Shown here: positions 1-7,085 of the stretch, piece by piece
Layout: every line of letters starts with the position of its first letter
Numbering within the stretch: the stretch's first letter is position 1
Source: HK1 sp965204915
Lineage (GTDB): Bacteria > Pseudomonadota > Gammaproteobacteria > HK1
DNA length: 64,000 nt
Reading direction: 5' to 3'
Assembly (NCBI GenBank): GCA_965204915.1
Contig: OZ242023.1
Span: forward strand, 2,108,001 to 2,172,000
The notes under the pieces: generated by a model
Databases searched by the model: none
Seen by the model: the letters and a program-made list of their open reading frames with translations, nothing else
Told to the model about the DNA's origin: nothing
Made by a program: the position numbers and the translations under genes

Positions 1-482
1 AGGAAGACGCCGGGAGGCGCCGGCGGCCGGTGCGGCGGCAGCCCTGCCAGGTCGTACTCCAGCACCAGGCCCTCGACGCAGCGGGCGAGCCAGGAATCCG
101 GATTGGCGATCTGCTCGCGGAGTCCGGCCGCCAGGGCCGCCGCCGCCGACCCCGGCCCGGCGCGCTCGCCCTGGCGGACGTAGTGCTGCGACAGGTCCGA
201 GCCCGGGAGTGCGACCACGCAGAGGTCGGCCTCCGGGCGCGGCTCCCCGAGATGGAACTCGAAGCCGAAGGGGGTGTCGGTGACGGATCGCGGCAGCCGC
301 CGCGCCCGGTCCAGGATGCGTTCCCAGCCGGCGTCGCCCATCAGTGCGCGCGGGAACAGGGGACGGCATCCGGCGAGGATGGAGGCGAAGGTGTCGCGCG
401 CGTCTCCCGGCCGTTGGTCGCCGCCCGTGCTCACGGCGTGCCGCTCCGGCCCGGACGTTGCGGCAGTGCAGGAGGCCGTCAA
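1..482 (-). CDS. Type B RiPP-locus protein, copy B-1 (5' part; runs off the window)
   Basis: N-terminal part of a protein closely matching the copy at 7268-8560; the rest lies left of the window. The shared stretch DARDTFASILAGC is followed by FGFEFHLGEPRPEADL. The frame opens at a TTG (480-482) overlapping the TGA of the preceding precursor gene, as in the other copy; a GTG about 48 bases further in is an alternative start. It lacks the glycine/arginine-rich insertion of the other copy. The family is unknown to me, and a role on the adjacent precursor is inferred only from pairing. No stop or frameshift is seen in the visible part. Confidence 0.6.
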   Translation of the reverse strand, partial: MTASCTAATSGPERHAVSTGGDQRPGDARDTFASILAGCRPLFPRALMGDAGWERILDRARRLPRSVTDTPFGFEFHLGEPRPEADLCVVALPGSDLSQHYVRQGERAGPGSAAAALAAGLREQIANPDSWLARCVEGLVLEYDLAGLPPHRPPAPPGVF

Positions 483-763
483 CGAAAAAGAGTCCTGCAG
501 AGGGCGTCCCGGTCGGACTCGCCGGCCAGCTTCCCGCCGCCGCCCGCCGCCTGCTGCAGGTCGGCCTCGCCGAGCTTCGCGGAGGGTGGAAGCACCAGAT
601 GGGTGGTGTCCGCCACAACGTTCTCGTGCACCATGATGTCGAGCCCGCCCGGAATCGTCAGGCCCGGCTCTTCCTCGACCGCGGCCTTCGGGTCGGAGAG
701 CAACCGGGCACGGAGCTCTTCGTCCGCGGCGCCGGCTCGGCCCGTTTCCGCCGCCGTCAGCAC
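479..763 (-). CDS. NHLP-type precursor peptide P4, type 2, with truncated leader
   Basis: Small peptide of 94 residues. The leader body (RARLLSDPKAAVEEE, then a THLVLPPSAKLGEADL stretch) is the nitrile-hydratase-alpha-like leader found on many RiPP precursors. After AAGG the tail is GGKLAGESDRDALCRTLFR. The first 20 or so residues of the sister leaders are missing and replaced by MLTAAETGRAGA, which comes from the 3' flank of the upstream enzyme gene. The GTG start overlaps the stop of enzyme A-1 (GTGCTGA), so translation is probably coupled. The tryptophan conserved in the sister tails (SDWDA) is arginine here. It looks like a deletion-born, possibly decaying copy that is still open. Confidence 0.6.
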   Translation of the reverse strand: MLTAAETGRAGAADEELRARLLSDPKAAVEEEPGLTIPGGLDIMVHENVVADTTHLVLPPSAKLGEADLQQAAGGGGKLAGESDRDALCRTLFR

Positions 764-1929
764 CCCGAGCCGGGCTGCGGGGCCTGAACGAGGGAGCAGG
801 CCATGCCGGCGTAGGCCTTGGCGGCGACCTCGGCGCCGGTGACCATGAGCTTGACGTGGTTGATGCCCTTGTAGACGATGAACATCCCCCGGCGGCCGTA
901 CATCCTATCGAGTGCACACCACTGAAGCAGCCCCCGCGCCTTCGCCGGCAGGCACCAGCCACGCGACTCCAGCCGCTCCACCACCGGACGCCAGTCGCTC
1001 CGCCCCGTGGTGAGCCAGGTATCCATTTCGTCGCTCCACGAGCCCGCGTGGTACAGCTCCAGGCCGATCCGGGGCAACAGCCCCGCGGCGGCCACGTCCA
1101 CCGACAGCCGGAACCGGGGCAACACCTCCTCCAGATCGGTCAGGACCTCCATTACCGGACCGACCGACCCGCGCCGGCCCCACCGCTCCAGCACCCCGGC
1201 AACCCCGTCGTGCCCGATCTCCTGGATCACCAGCCGCACCGCCCGCGGCGCCCGGCCCGGCAGCGCTCCGACCTGGCGGACCTTGCCGCCCGGCGGCAAC
1301 GCCGCCAGCGCCCGCGCCACCGAGCGCCGCAGCTCCCCGTCGTCGGGCCAGCCGACCGCGTCCGCCAGCGCCGCGAGCGGCGAGTGCCGGCGGTCATGCG
1401 ACAGGTACTCCGCCGAGACCCGAATCCTCAGGAACACGCCCGGCTCCGGCAGCGGGCCGGCCGCCGTCTCGGCCAGATCGTATTCGAGCATGGTCCCGGC
1501 GATGCAACGGCGCAATGGGGAGTCGGCTTGTTCGAGCGAGACGAGATGGCGGGCCAGGGCCGCTGCCTCCGAGCCCGGATGCGCGGCCTCGCCGCGGCGG
1601 ATGAAGTGCCGTCCGAGCGGGGTCCCCGGGCTGACGGCCAAGGACAGGTCCGCCGCGGGCGTGTCCTCGCCGAGCCGGAACTCGTAGCCGAGGTGCGTTG
1701 CCGGCGGGCCGGCGTCGGGCAGCTCCGCGGCACAGGCCAGCACCCGGTCCCATCCGGGACCGTCGAGCAAGGCGGGCGGCACCAGCCGGCGGAACTCCGC
1801 GAGCTCCGCCCCCGCCGCGTGCAGGGCAGGGGCGGTGCGGCGGACCGGGGACTCGGCGGGCGAGGTCTCGGGCAGCGGGCTCGACGCCACGTCCAGGATC
1901 TCCATCCGCATTTCACTCGCTGTTTCCAT
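757..1929 (-). CDS. Type A RiPP-locus protein, copy A-1, with leader-derived N-terminus
   Basis: Protein of 390 residues, paralogous to the copies at 2665-3864 and 9418-10602. Visible signatures are GYEFRLGEDTPAADL (about 81-95), PRIGLELY (286-293), RGWCLPAKARGLLQW (323-337), INHVKL (356-361) and AKAYAGM (370-376). No known catalytic motif, signal peptide or membrane segment was recognised. The first 13 residues, METASEMRMEILD, copy the start of a type 1 precursor leader, and the 39 bases upstream copy that precursor's ribosome-binding region. A deletion has therefore fused leader start and enzyme, and the paired precursor is gone. The end overlaps the start of precursor P4. It is probably soluble; modifying a peptide is inferred from context only. 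Confidence 0.7.
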   Translation of the reverse strand: METASEMRMEILDVASSPLPETSPAESPVRRTAPALHAAGAELAEFRRLVPPALLDGPGWDRVLACAAELPDAGPPATHLGYEFRLGEDTPAADLSLAVSPGTPLGRHFIRRGEAAHPGSEAAALARHLVSLEQADSPLRRCIAGTMLEYDLAETAAGPLPEPGVFLRIRVSAEYLSHDRRHSPLAALADAVGWPDDGELRRSVARALAALPPGGKVRQVGALPGRAPRAVRLVIQEIGHDGVAGVLERWGRRGSVGPVMEVLTDLEEVLPRFRLSVDVAAAGLLPRIGLELYHAGSWSDEMDTWLTTGRSDWRPVVERLESRGWCLPAKARGLLQWCALDRMYGRRGMFIVYKGINHVKLMVTGAEVAAKAYAGMACSLVQAPQPGSGC

Positions 1930-1968
1930 CGGCTCGCTCCTCTTCGGACGATGGTGCGCTCCTATGGG

Positions 1969-2292
1969 TCAACGAAAAAGAGTCCTGCAGAGGGCGTCCC
2001 AGTCGGACTCGCCTTCCCGCTTCCCGCGGAGGTGTGGTGGAGTACCGCCCGCCGCCTGCTGCAGGTCGGCCTCGCCGAGCTTCGCGGAGGGTGGAAGCAC
2101 CAGATGGGTGGTGTTCGCCGCAACGTTCTCGTGCACCACGATGTTGAACCCGGCCGGAATCGTCAGGCCCAGCTCTTCCTCGACGGCGGCCTTCGGGTCG
2201 GAGAGCAACCAGGCACGGAACTCTTCGTCCGCGGTCGCCCTGTCGATCAAGTGACTGCGCAATTCGCCCACGGTCTTCATCACGGAACTCAC
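1969..2292 (-). CDS. NHLP-type precursor peptide P3, type 2
   Basis: About 107 residues. The leader contains RAWLLSDPKAAVEEELG, LTIPAGFNIVVHENV and LVLPPSAKLGEADLQQAAGG; the tail after GG begins TPPHLRGKREG and ends SDWDALCRTLFR. I chose the GTG at 2292 because a GGAGG lies about 8 bases upstream; a GTG at 2301 and an ATG at 2280 are in the same frame. The TGA is followed within 40 bases by the start of enzyme A-1 rather than by a type B enzyme, unlike the other type 2 precursors, which suggests its partner was deleted. A MITE lies just upstream. Confidence 0.75.
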   Translation of the reverse strand: MSSVMKTVGELRSHLIDRATADEEFRAWLLSDPKAAVEEELGLTIPAGFNIVVHENVAANTTHLVLPPSAKLGEADLQQAAGGTPPHLRGKREGESDWDALCRTLFR

Positions 2293-2414
2293 GGTCTTCA
2301 CCTCCGGCTGTATTTCGGAAACGTCTTCGTCCGGCGCCCGCCCGGGACCCGGACTCCTTCCCCGTCGGGAGACGGGCGATCGCTCAAGTGTGCCATATCG
2401 ATGGAGGCTGCGAT

Positions 2415-2588
2415 CTCAAGTTTGGGATTCGCTGACCGAAATGGATTCCCGCTTTCGCGGGAATGACGTCATTTCAGCGAGACGCGCTGCTTTCAGGCTG
2501 GCCGTCATTCCCGCGAAGCTTGTGCCCGCAAAAGCGGGTAGCGGGAATCCATCGCCTGATTCAGGCATTTTGAATCCCGAAGCTCGAG
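2415..2588. mobile_element. MITE-like element, copy 1
   Basis: A 174-bp element bounded by inverted ends CTCAAGTTTGGGATTC (left) and GAATCCCGAAGCTCGAG (right). Inside lie palindromes of the ATTCCCGC...GCGGGAAT kind around a short centre containing CAGCGAGACGC. The right internal palindrome is interrupted by an extra 20 or so bases. It shares ends and centre with the elements at 9064-9279 and 14435-14631. It encodes no protein and sits between enzyme A-2 and precursor P3, at the same place in the module as copy 2. Confidence 0.7.
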
Positions 2589-2664
2589 TTCCAGGAGCAC
2601 AGCCTTCGGGCCGCATACGAGGCTCCTCCGTGCGCGGCGCCGGTTCAGCCCGTTTCCGCCGCCG

Positions 2665-3864
2665 TCAGCACCCCGAGCCGGGCTGCGGGGCCTGAATGAA
2701 GGAGCAGGCCATGCCGGCGTAGGCCTTGGCGGCGACCTCGGTGCCGGTGACCGTGAGCTTGACGTGGTTGATGCCCTTGTAGACGATGAACATCCCCCGG
2801 CGGTCGTACATCTTGTCGAGTGCGCACCACTCCCGCAGCCCCCGCGCCTTCGCCGGCAGGCACCAGCCACGCAACGCCAGCCGCTCCACCACCGGACGCC
2901 AGTCGCTCCGCCCCGTGGTGAGCCAGGTATCCATCCCGTCGCTCCACGAGCCCGCGGGGTACAGCTCCAGGCCGATCCGGGGCAACAGCCCCGCGGCGGC
3001 CACGTCCACCGACAGCCGGAACCGGGGCAGCATCTCCTCCAGATCGGTCAGGACTTCCATTACCGGGCGGACCGACCCGTGCCGGCCCCACCGCTCCAGC
3101 ATCCCGGCAACCTCGTCTTGCCCGATCTCCTGGATCACCAGCCGCACCGCCCGCGGCGCCCGGCCCGGCAGCGCTCCGACGTGGCGGACCTTGCCGCCCG
3201 GCGGCAACGCCGCCAGCGCCCGCGCCACCGAGCGCCGCAGCTCCCCGTCGTCGGGCCAGCCGACCGCGTCCGCCAGCGCCGCGAGCGGCAAGTGCTGGTG
3301 GTCATGCGACTGGTGCTCCGCCGAGACCCGAACCTTCAGGAACACGCCCGGCTCCGGCAGCGGGCCGGCCGGCGTCTCGGCCAGATCGTATTCGAGCATG
3401 GTCCCGGCGATGCAACGGCGCAATGGGGAGTCGGCTTGTTCGAGCGAGACGAGATGGCGGGTCAGGGCCGCTGCCTCCGAGCCCGGAGGAGCGGCCTCGC
3501 CGCGGCGGATGAAGTGCCGCACGAACGGGCTCCCCGGCTTGACGGTCAGGAACAGGTCCGCCGCGGGCGTGTCCTCGCCGAGCCGGAACTCGTAACCGAG
3601 GAGCGTTGCCGGACCGAGGAGCGTTGCCGGATCGGCGTCGGGCAGCTCCGCGGCACAAGCCAGCACCCGGTCCCATCCGGGACCGTCGAGCAAGGCGGGC
3701 GGCACCAGCCGGCGGAACTCCGCGAGCTCCGCCCCCGCCGCGCGGAGGGCAGGGGCGGTGCGGCGGACCGTGGGCTCGGCGGGCTCGGTCTCGGGAAGCG
3801 GGCTCGATGCCACGATCAAATCACGCGCCCGCGGGACCGCTGAACGGCCCGGCGGGATTACCAA
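2665..3864 (-). CDS. Type A RiPP-locus protein, copy A-2
   Basis: Protein of 399 residues, highly similar to A-1 and A-3 from SSPLPET onward, with the same signatures (PRIGLELY, RGWCLPAKARGL, INHVKL, AKAYAGM). It carries an internal six-residue duplication (TLLGPA repeated) near residue 80. The best start is TTG at 3864. This TTG overlaps the stop codon of a decayed second core copy, exactly as the A-3 start overlaps the stop of precursor P1. It lies 63 bases downstream of precursor P5 and shares that transcript. Function is unknown; it is inferred to act on the P5 product. Confidence 0.72.
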   Translation of the reverse strand: MVIPPGRSAVPRARDLIVASSPLPETEPAEPTVRRTAPALRAAGAELAEFRRLVPPALLDGPGWDRVLACAAELPDADPATLLGPATLLGYEFRLGEDTPAADLFLTVKPGSPFVRHFIRRGEAAPPGSEAAALTRHLVSLEQADSPLRRCIAGTMLEYDLAETPAGPLPEPGVFLKVRVSAEHQSHDHQHLPLAALADAVGWPDDGELRRSVARALAALPPGGKVRHVGALPGRAPRAVRLVIQEIGQDEVAGMLERWGRHGSVRPVMEVLTDLEEMLPRFRLSVDVAAAGLLPRIGLELYPAGSWSDGMDTWLTTGRSDWRPVVERLALRGWCLPAKARGLREWCALDKMYDRRGMFIVYKGINHVKLTVTGTEVAAKAYAGMACSFIQAPQPGSGC

Positions 3865-3902
3865 TCCCCGGGGTCCCGGGGAATATCCGGGTGCCCCGTG
3901 GC
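3858..3902 (-). repeat. Decayed second copy of the P5 core-coding segment
   Basis: In one frame this stretch reads ATGHPDIPRDPGDW and a stop. It matches the end of precursor P5 (ATGGGHPDITWDPNDWM) with about 31 of 36 bases identical over the shared part. The two copies are 73 bases apart. It is not in frame with P5, whose own stop (3928-3930) comes first. The stop of this copy overlaps the TTG start of enzyme A-2. Confidence 0.7.
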
Positions 3903-3927
3903 TCGATGCCGGGGAGCCGGCGCCACC

Positions 3928-4203
3928 CTACATCCAATCGTTGGGGTCCCAGGTAATATCCGGGTGCCCACCCCCGGTGGCCATCTGCAGATCGGCTTCG
4001 CTCAGCCTGCTGTCGGGGGGAAGCACCAGATGCGCGGTCGTGCCGTCGTCTTCGTACACCTCGATCGACATGGACGCCGGAATGCCGATGCCCAACTCCT
4101 CTTCGACCGCTCCCTTCGGATCGCTGAGCAGCCGGGCGCGGAAATCCGCATCCTCGGACGCCTTGTCCAGAATCTTCATCCGCATTTCATTCGCTGTTTC
4201 CAT
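3928..4203 (-). CDS. NHLP-type precursor peptide P5, type 1
   Basis: Peptide of 91 residues: leader METANEMRMKILDKASEDAD, then RARLLSDPKGAVEEELGIG, IPASMSIEVYEDD and LVLPPDSRLSEADLQMATGG. The tail after GG is GHPDITWDPNDWM. The leader fits the NHLP family in length, the LLSDPK motif and the double-glycine end. The ATG at 4203 is preceded by GAGGGGCG at good spacing, and a strong promoter lies 66 bases upstream. Enzyme A-2 follows. The tail lacks Cys and Ser and has one Thr, so lanthionine formation is not expected; Asp and Trp are the conspicuous residues. Confidence 0.78.
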   Translation of the reverse strand: METANEMRMKILDKASEDADFRARLLSDPKGAVEEELGIGIPASMSIEVYEDDGTTAHLVLPPDSRLSEADLQMATGGGHPDITWDPNDWM

Positions 4204-4268
4204 TGGTTCGCCCCTCTTCGGAAGATGGTGTGCTCCTTCGCCTGCCGCCGCGCTTGACGTCAGCCGGC

Positions 4269-4297
4269 AACATAGGGAGCCGCCGATCGGGCGTCAA
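4269..4297 (-). promoter_or_regulatory. Sigma-70-type promoter of precursor P5
   Basis: On the minus strand TTGACG, a 17-base spacer and TATGTT. The sequence around it is nearly identical to those upstream of precursor P1 (10949-10978) and of the oxygenase gene (5900-5928), so the three transcripts are probably expressed together. Confidence 0.65.
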
Positions 4298-4313
4298 CCC
4301 TAATTTGCCCGCG

Positions 4314-4358
4314 CAGAGCAGCGCAAAGCTCTTCCGGGCCCGATCCTGTTCGATCCTC
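4314..4358 (-). pseudogene. Fragment of a RelE/ParE-type toxin gene
   Basis: About 45 bases closely match the segment of the intact toxin gene near 6313-6357 that encodes DRARKNFALL. The rest of the gene is absent. It sits directly upstream of the P5 promoter, where the oxygenase and P1 promoters carry a different repeat, so it marks a recombination breakpoint. Confidence 0.5.
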
Positions 4359-4452
4359 TACGGCCGACCACCGGGCGTCACGTCCGGACCACCAGGTCTG
4401 CGCGACCGTAACGTCCGATCGGCCACGCGCCTCGATCGTCTTGCCGGAGACT

Positions 4453-5871
4453 TCACGGATCGGGGGGCAGGACGCCCGTTCGGTGCTCCGGCGGAGGCCG
4501 GAGCCCCGGCCCGGAGGCCGGAGCCGGCGGGACGGCCTGCGCGATCCCCCGCTCGACCAGCAGCCGGGCAAGCTCGTCGGCCACCGCCGTGGCGCCCTCG
4601 GGCGCCGCCTCCCGGAAGGCGCCGACGCGCACGGTCCCGCCCCGGAGCAGGGGGGCCAGCAGGGCCATGCAGCGGCCGTCGAAGGTCCAGCGGTAGCCGT
4701 TCGCCTCCAGCACCGCGTCCCCGCCGGCGTCCCGGTGCATGGTCGCGTGCCGGGCGCCCCGGAGCCGGAGCCCGTACCGGTCCCAGCTCGGGGACTTCCA
4801 GGGCTCGATGGTCGGCCCGAGGTTCACGCTTGGCGGCTCGGACCAGGTGGAGCGCATGTGGTCGCGGAGCTTCCGCCCGAGGTCCCCTTGCAGCTCCTCG
4901 ACGACGAGCTCCCGGAGCGCCGCGTAGTGGGCGTCGCCGGCTTCGTCCGCGGGATGGGGGAACTCGCGGCGGAACGTCTCGTGGCGGGCGAGCCTTCCGG
5001 AGAGCCATTCCATGAAGTCGAGCCCGGTGGCCGGAAGGATGCTGCAAGAGAGGTGCAGGCTCCCGGCGCCGTCCGCGCCGTCGCCGGGCTCGGTGCGGGC
5101 GTCGTGCCACCACCCGCGCGGCAGGTAGAGCACGTCCCCCGCCTCCAGCACCTCGCTCCACACCGCCTCCCGGGGCGGCTTCACATTCGGCTCCGAATCG
5201 CGGGTGAGGGGGAAGCGGCGCGTTTCGCCGTAGACCTGCCAGCGCTTGCGGCCGGCGACCTGCAGGACGAATACGTCGTGGCCGTCCCAGTGCGTGGCGA
5301 AGCCGCGGGTCGCCGCCCAGGAGGCGTAGAGGTTGACCCCGGCGTAGCCGCCCAGGGCTTCCTCGATGGCGTCGATCAGGGGGCGCAGGGGGGGATGGAT
5401 CTCCTGGAACGCCGACATCACGATGGTGGCGCCCTTGCGGAGGAAGGGCTTCAGCCGCCGGTCGTCGATGTGGCGTTCGGCGGTCGCCGCCTCCCTTCTC
5501 GCCCTCCATCCAAGGCCGAAGTGCGGCGTCGTGTAGTAGCGCTCGGGGATGGGCTTGTCGTCCCGGAAGAGGTGCATCCGGCCCTGCCAGATGCCCGAGG
5601 ACAGCAGCGCGTCGAGTGCGTCCCAGGTGCACAGGGAGGCGAAACGCGGGCCGCGCGCCCGGAACAGGACCGGGCGCTTGTCGCGGTAGCGGGTGTCGAG
5701 GAACTCCTGCGTGGCGAGCGGCCGGACGAGGTCGTCGAACCCGGGCGCCGATCCGCACCGGTCCGTACCGGCCGGAAGCACCTCCACGGGGGAGGAGCCG
5801 CGGGGTTCGGCGGGTGCGCCCCCTGCGGGGCCTGCTTCGGGACGGGGCGCTCCGTGCGCGGGCTCAGGCAT
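4453..5871 (-). CDS. JmjC/cupin-like Fe(II)/2-oxoglutarate oxygenase
   Basis: Protein of 472 residues. The double-stranded beta-helix core shows the metal triad H194 and D196 (FATHWDGHDVFVLQ) and H256 (GDVLYLPRGWWHDA), with KRW near 209-211, typical of JmjC/cupin_4 protein hydroxylases related to bacterial ribosomal oxygenases. A winged C-terminal half follows. The ATG at 5871 has an AAGGACGAGG site just upstream; an in-frame start farther out would place the promoter inside the gene. It has its own promoter, matching those of two precursor genes. Hydroxylation of precursor residues is a reasonable inference, since JmjC and cupin oxygenases occur in RiPP pathways; a ribosomal target is the alternative. 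Confidence 0.75.
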   Translation of the reverse strand: MPEPAHGAPRPEAGPAGGAPAEPRGSSPVEVLPAGTDRCGSAPGFDDLVRPLATQEFLDTRYRDKRPVLFRARGPRFASLCTWDALDALLSSGIWQGRMHLFRDDKPIPERYYTTPHFGLGWRARREAATAERHIDDRRLKPFLRKGATIVMSAFQEIHPPLRPLIDAIEEALGGYAGVNLYASWAATRGFATHWDGHDVFVLQVAGRKRWQVYGETRRFPLTRDSEPNVKPPREAVWSEVLEAGDVLYLPRGWWHDARTEPGDGADGAGSLHLSCSILPATGLDFMEWLSGRLARHETFRREFPHPADEAGDAHYAALRELVVEELQGDLGRKLRDHMRSTWSEPPSVNLGPTIEPWKSPSWDRYGLRLRGARHATMHRDAGGDAVLEANGYRWTFDGRCMALLAPLLRGGTVRVGAFREAAPEGATAVADELARLLVERGIAQAVPPAPASGPGLRPPPEHRTGVLPPDP

Positions 5872-5899
5872 GTCCCTCGTCCTTCTTTCGCTCGGCGGC

Positions 5900-5928
5900 A
5901 GCATAGGGAATCGTCGATCGGGCATCAA
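5900..5928 (-). promoter_or_regulatory. Sigma-70-type promoter of the JmjC oxygenase gene
   Basis: On the minus strand TTGATG, 17 bases, TATGCT, about 30 bases upstream of the ATG. The spacer and flanks match the P5 and P1 promoters almost base for base. Confidence 0.65.
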
Positions 5929-5932
5929 CCCT

Positions 5933-6002
5933 GATTTGCCCGCGAACTTCCCGCCGCCACCTCCACGGCGAAGGCGTCCGGATCGAGAGTCGAGGCGGCG
6001 TT
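5933..6002. repeat. 70-bp direct repeat, copy 1
   Basis: Begins GATTTGCCCGCGAACTTCCC and ends GTCGAGGCGGCGTT. Nearly identical copies lie at 6671-6741 and, diverged, at 10981-11054. Its right end resembles the 3' end of the Phd-type antitoxin gene (7018-7085), so it is probably derived from toxin-antitoxin debris. Confidence 0.7.
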
Positions 6003-6059
6003 ATACGGAACCGGGAGCAGGACGTCCGTTCGGCGCTTCGGCCCGGAGGCGGGCGGAGT

Positions 6060-6120
6060 GTCGATCCGCACGGATGCATGTCCATGCCGACGGGCCTTCG
6101 CCACGGTTCGGGAGAGGTGG
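6060..6120 (-). pseudogene. Fragment of the 3' end of a type B enzyme gene
   Basis: Closely matches the C-terminal coding stretch of enzyme B-2 near 7303-7347 (the TVAKAYAGMD region). Nothing else of the gene remains. The bases just left of it (about 6008-6050) resemble the 3' end of the oxygenase gene near 4463-4505. The whole 6001-6150 stretch is a mosaic of locus fragments without a gene. Confidence 0.55.
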
Positions 6121-6152
6121 GTGCGGGATCTCGGGACGATGGCGACGAGTGT

Positions 6153-6404
6153 CTATCTCACCATACGTTGGTACTCGTCGTGCGTACCGATCCACACCCA
6201 GATGAAGTCGTCGCCGTCCTCGACGGCAAGGGCCCGGTGAGCAAGGCCGACTCGAGCCGACCGGAACTTCCCGATCTTCTTGAAGTGAAGCGATGGATGT
6301 CGCGGATCTTCCTTGAGCAACGCAAAGTTCTTCCGGGCCCGATCCTGTACGCTTTCGGAGAGATTGGCGAAACTCGCCCAAAACCGGCTTGTCGTCCTGT
6401 GCAT
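6153..6404 (-). CDS. RelE/ParE-superfamily toxin
   Basis: Toxin of 83 residues with the typical pattern RFWASFANL, DRARKNFALLKEDPRHPSL, FKKIG, RVGLAHRALAV and the C-terminal WVWIGTHDEY. Family members are mRNA interferases or gyrase poisons; which applies here cannot be told. The ATG follows the antitoxin stop directly (TAGATG), so the pair is co-translated. It appears intact and full length. Confidence 0.8.
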   Translation of the reverse strand: MHRTTSRFWASFANLSESVQDRARKNFALLKEDPRHPSLHFKKIGKFRSARVGLAHRALAVEDGDDFIWVWIGTHDEYQRMVR

Positions 6405-6608
6405 CTACAGTTCCCGAAGTCTCCCTCGGTCTTTTTCGCGCGTGGCTTCTTCGGCCAGGAAGTCCAGCTCGCCGGATGCGGCGTCTTCCTCGATTTCCCT
6501 GTCCCAACGTTCCCAGTTTCTTTCGGTGAACCACTGCTGCAAGCGTGCATACTCCTTCGGGGAAAGGGAGACGATTGCCGACTGTATCTCTTCTACCCTC
6601 GTCATCAT
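6405..6608 (-). CDS. Addiction-module antitoxin
   Basis: Acidic peptide of 67 residues (SLSPKEYARLQQWFTERNW, then a charged C-terminal half), typical of the small antitoxins paired with the downstream RelE/ParE toxin family. It starts at the first of two adjacent ATGs after an AGAGGG site. It probably binds and neutralises the toxin and represses the pair. Confidence 0.75.
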   Translation of the reverse strand: MMTRVEEIQSAIVSLSPKEYARLQQWFTERNWERWDREIEEDAASGELDFLAEEATREKDRGRLREL

Positions 6609-6670
6609 GAATCCCTCTTGATCCTCTGCAATTCTTCGTCATTTTGTCGAAGATCTCGTGTGGAAGCGAC

Positions 6671-6741
6671 TAATTTGCCCGCGAACTTCCCGCCGCCACC
6701 TCCACGGCGAAGGCGTCCGGATCGAGAGTCGAGGCGGCGTT
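6671..6741. repeat. 70-bp direct repeat, copy 2
   Basis: Nearly identical to 5933-6002 over the full length. It lies upstream of the RelE/ParE pair and is followed by CGACGACCGGCGCGGG, which also occurs at the end of the antitoxin gene (7045-7060). The remaining gap 6742-6860 shows no gene. Confidence 0.7.
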
Positions 6742-6860
6742 CCGACGACCGGCGCGGGTTGGTGCGCCACGGCATCCCGGACTCCTCCAGTCCGGCAGAC
6801 AGTGGACAGTACATGTAACCAGTCATAAGATCCGCCCATATCCGGCAAACGAGCGTGACG

Positions 6861-7085
6861 ATGGAAACCATTGGTGCGGCGAAGTTCAAGGAACAGTGTC
6901 TGGCCCTGCTGGACCGACTCGACGCCGACGGATTGATCGTGACCAAACATGGCAAGCCGGTGGCGCGGGTCGTGCCCTACGAGCAGCGTTCCGCGGCGCT
7001 GATCGGCAGTCTGCGCGACAGGATCGAGATTCGAGGCGACATTCTGACGACCGGCGCGGGCTGGAACGCGGATGCTGAACCTTGA
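6861..7085 (+). CDS. Phd/YefM-type antitoxin
   Basis: Protein of 74 residues. The start METIGAAKFKEQCLALLDRL followed by LIVTKHGKPVARVVPYE is the prevent-host-death DNA-binding fold. I take the ATG at 6861; a GTG six bases earlier is possible. The stop overlaps the start of the toxin reading frame, which is truncated (next entry), so the antitoxin is probably an orphan. It is the only gene on the plus strand in the left 11 kb besides that toxin remnant. Confidence 0.78.
   Translation: METIGAAKFKEQCLALLDRLDADGLIVTKHGKPVARVVPYEQRSAALIGSLRDRIEIRGDILTTGAGWNADAEP

Noticed and set aside
757..1929. Type A proteins as HopA1-like or LanM-like lanthionine enzymes
   Set aside because: The expected motifs of those families are not seen, and the type 1 tails lack cysteine.
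856..2466. Long plus-strand frames opposite the type A and B genes, rich in R, P, H and Q
   Set aside because: No family features, and the same shadow appears opposite every paralogue; the minus frames carry the conserved signatures.
2415..2588. Palindromic repeats as a CRISPR array
   Set aside because: No regular spacers and no cas genes; repeats are inverted and bounded by inverted ends.
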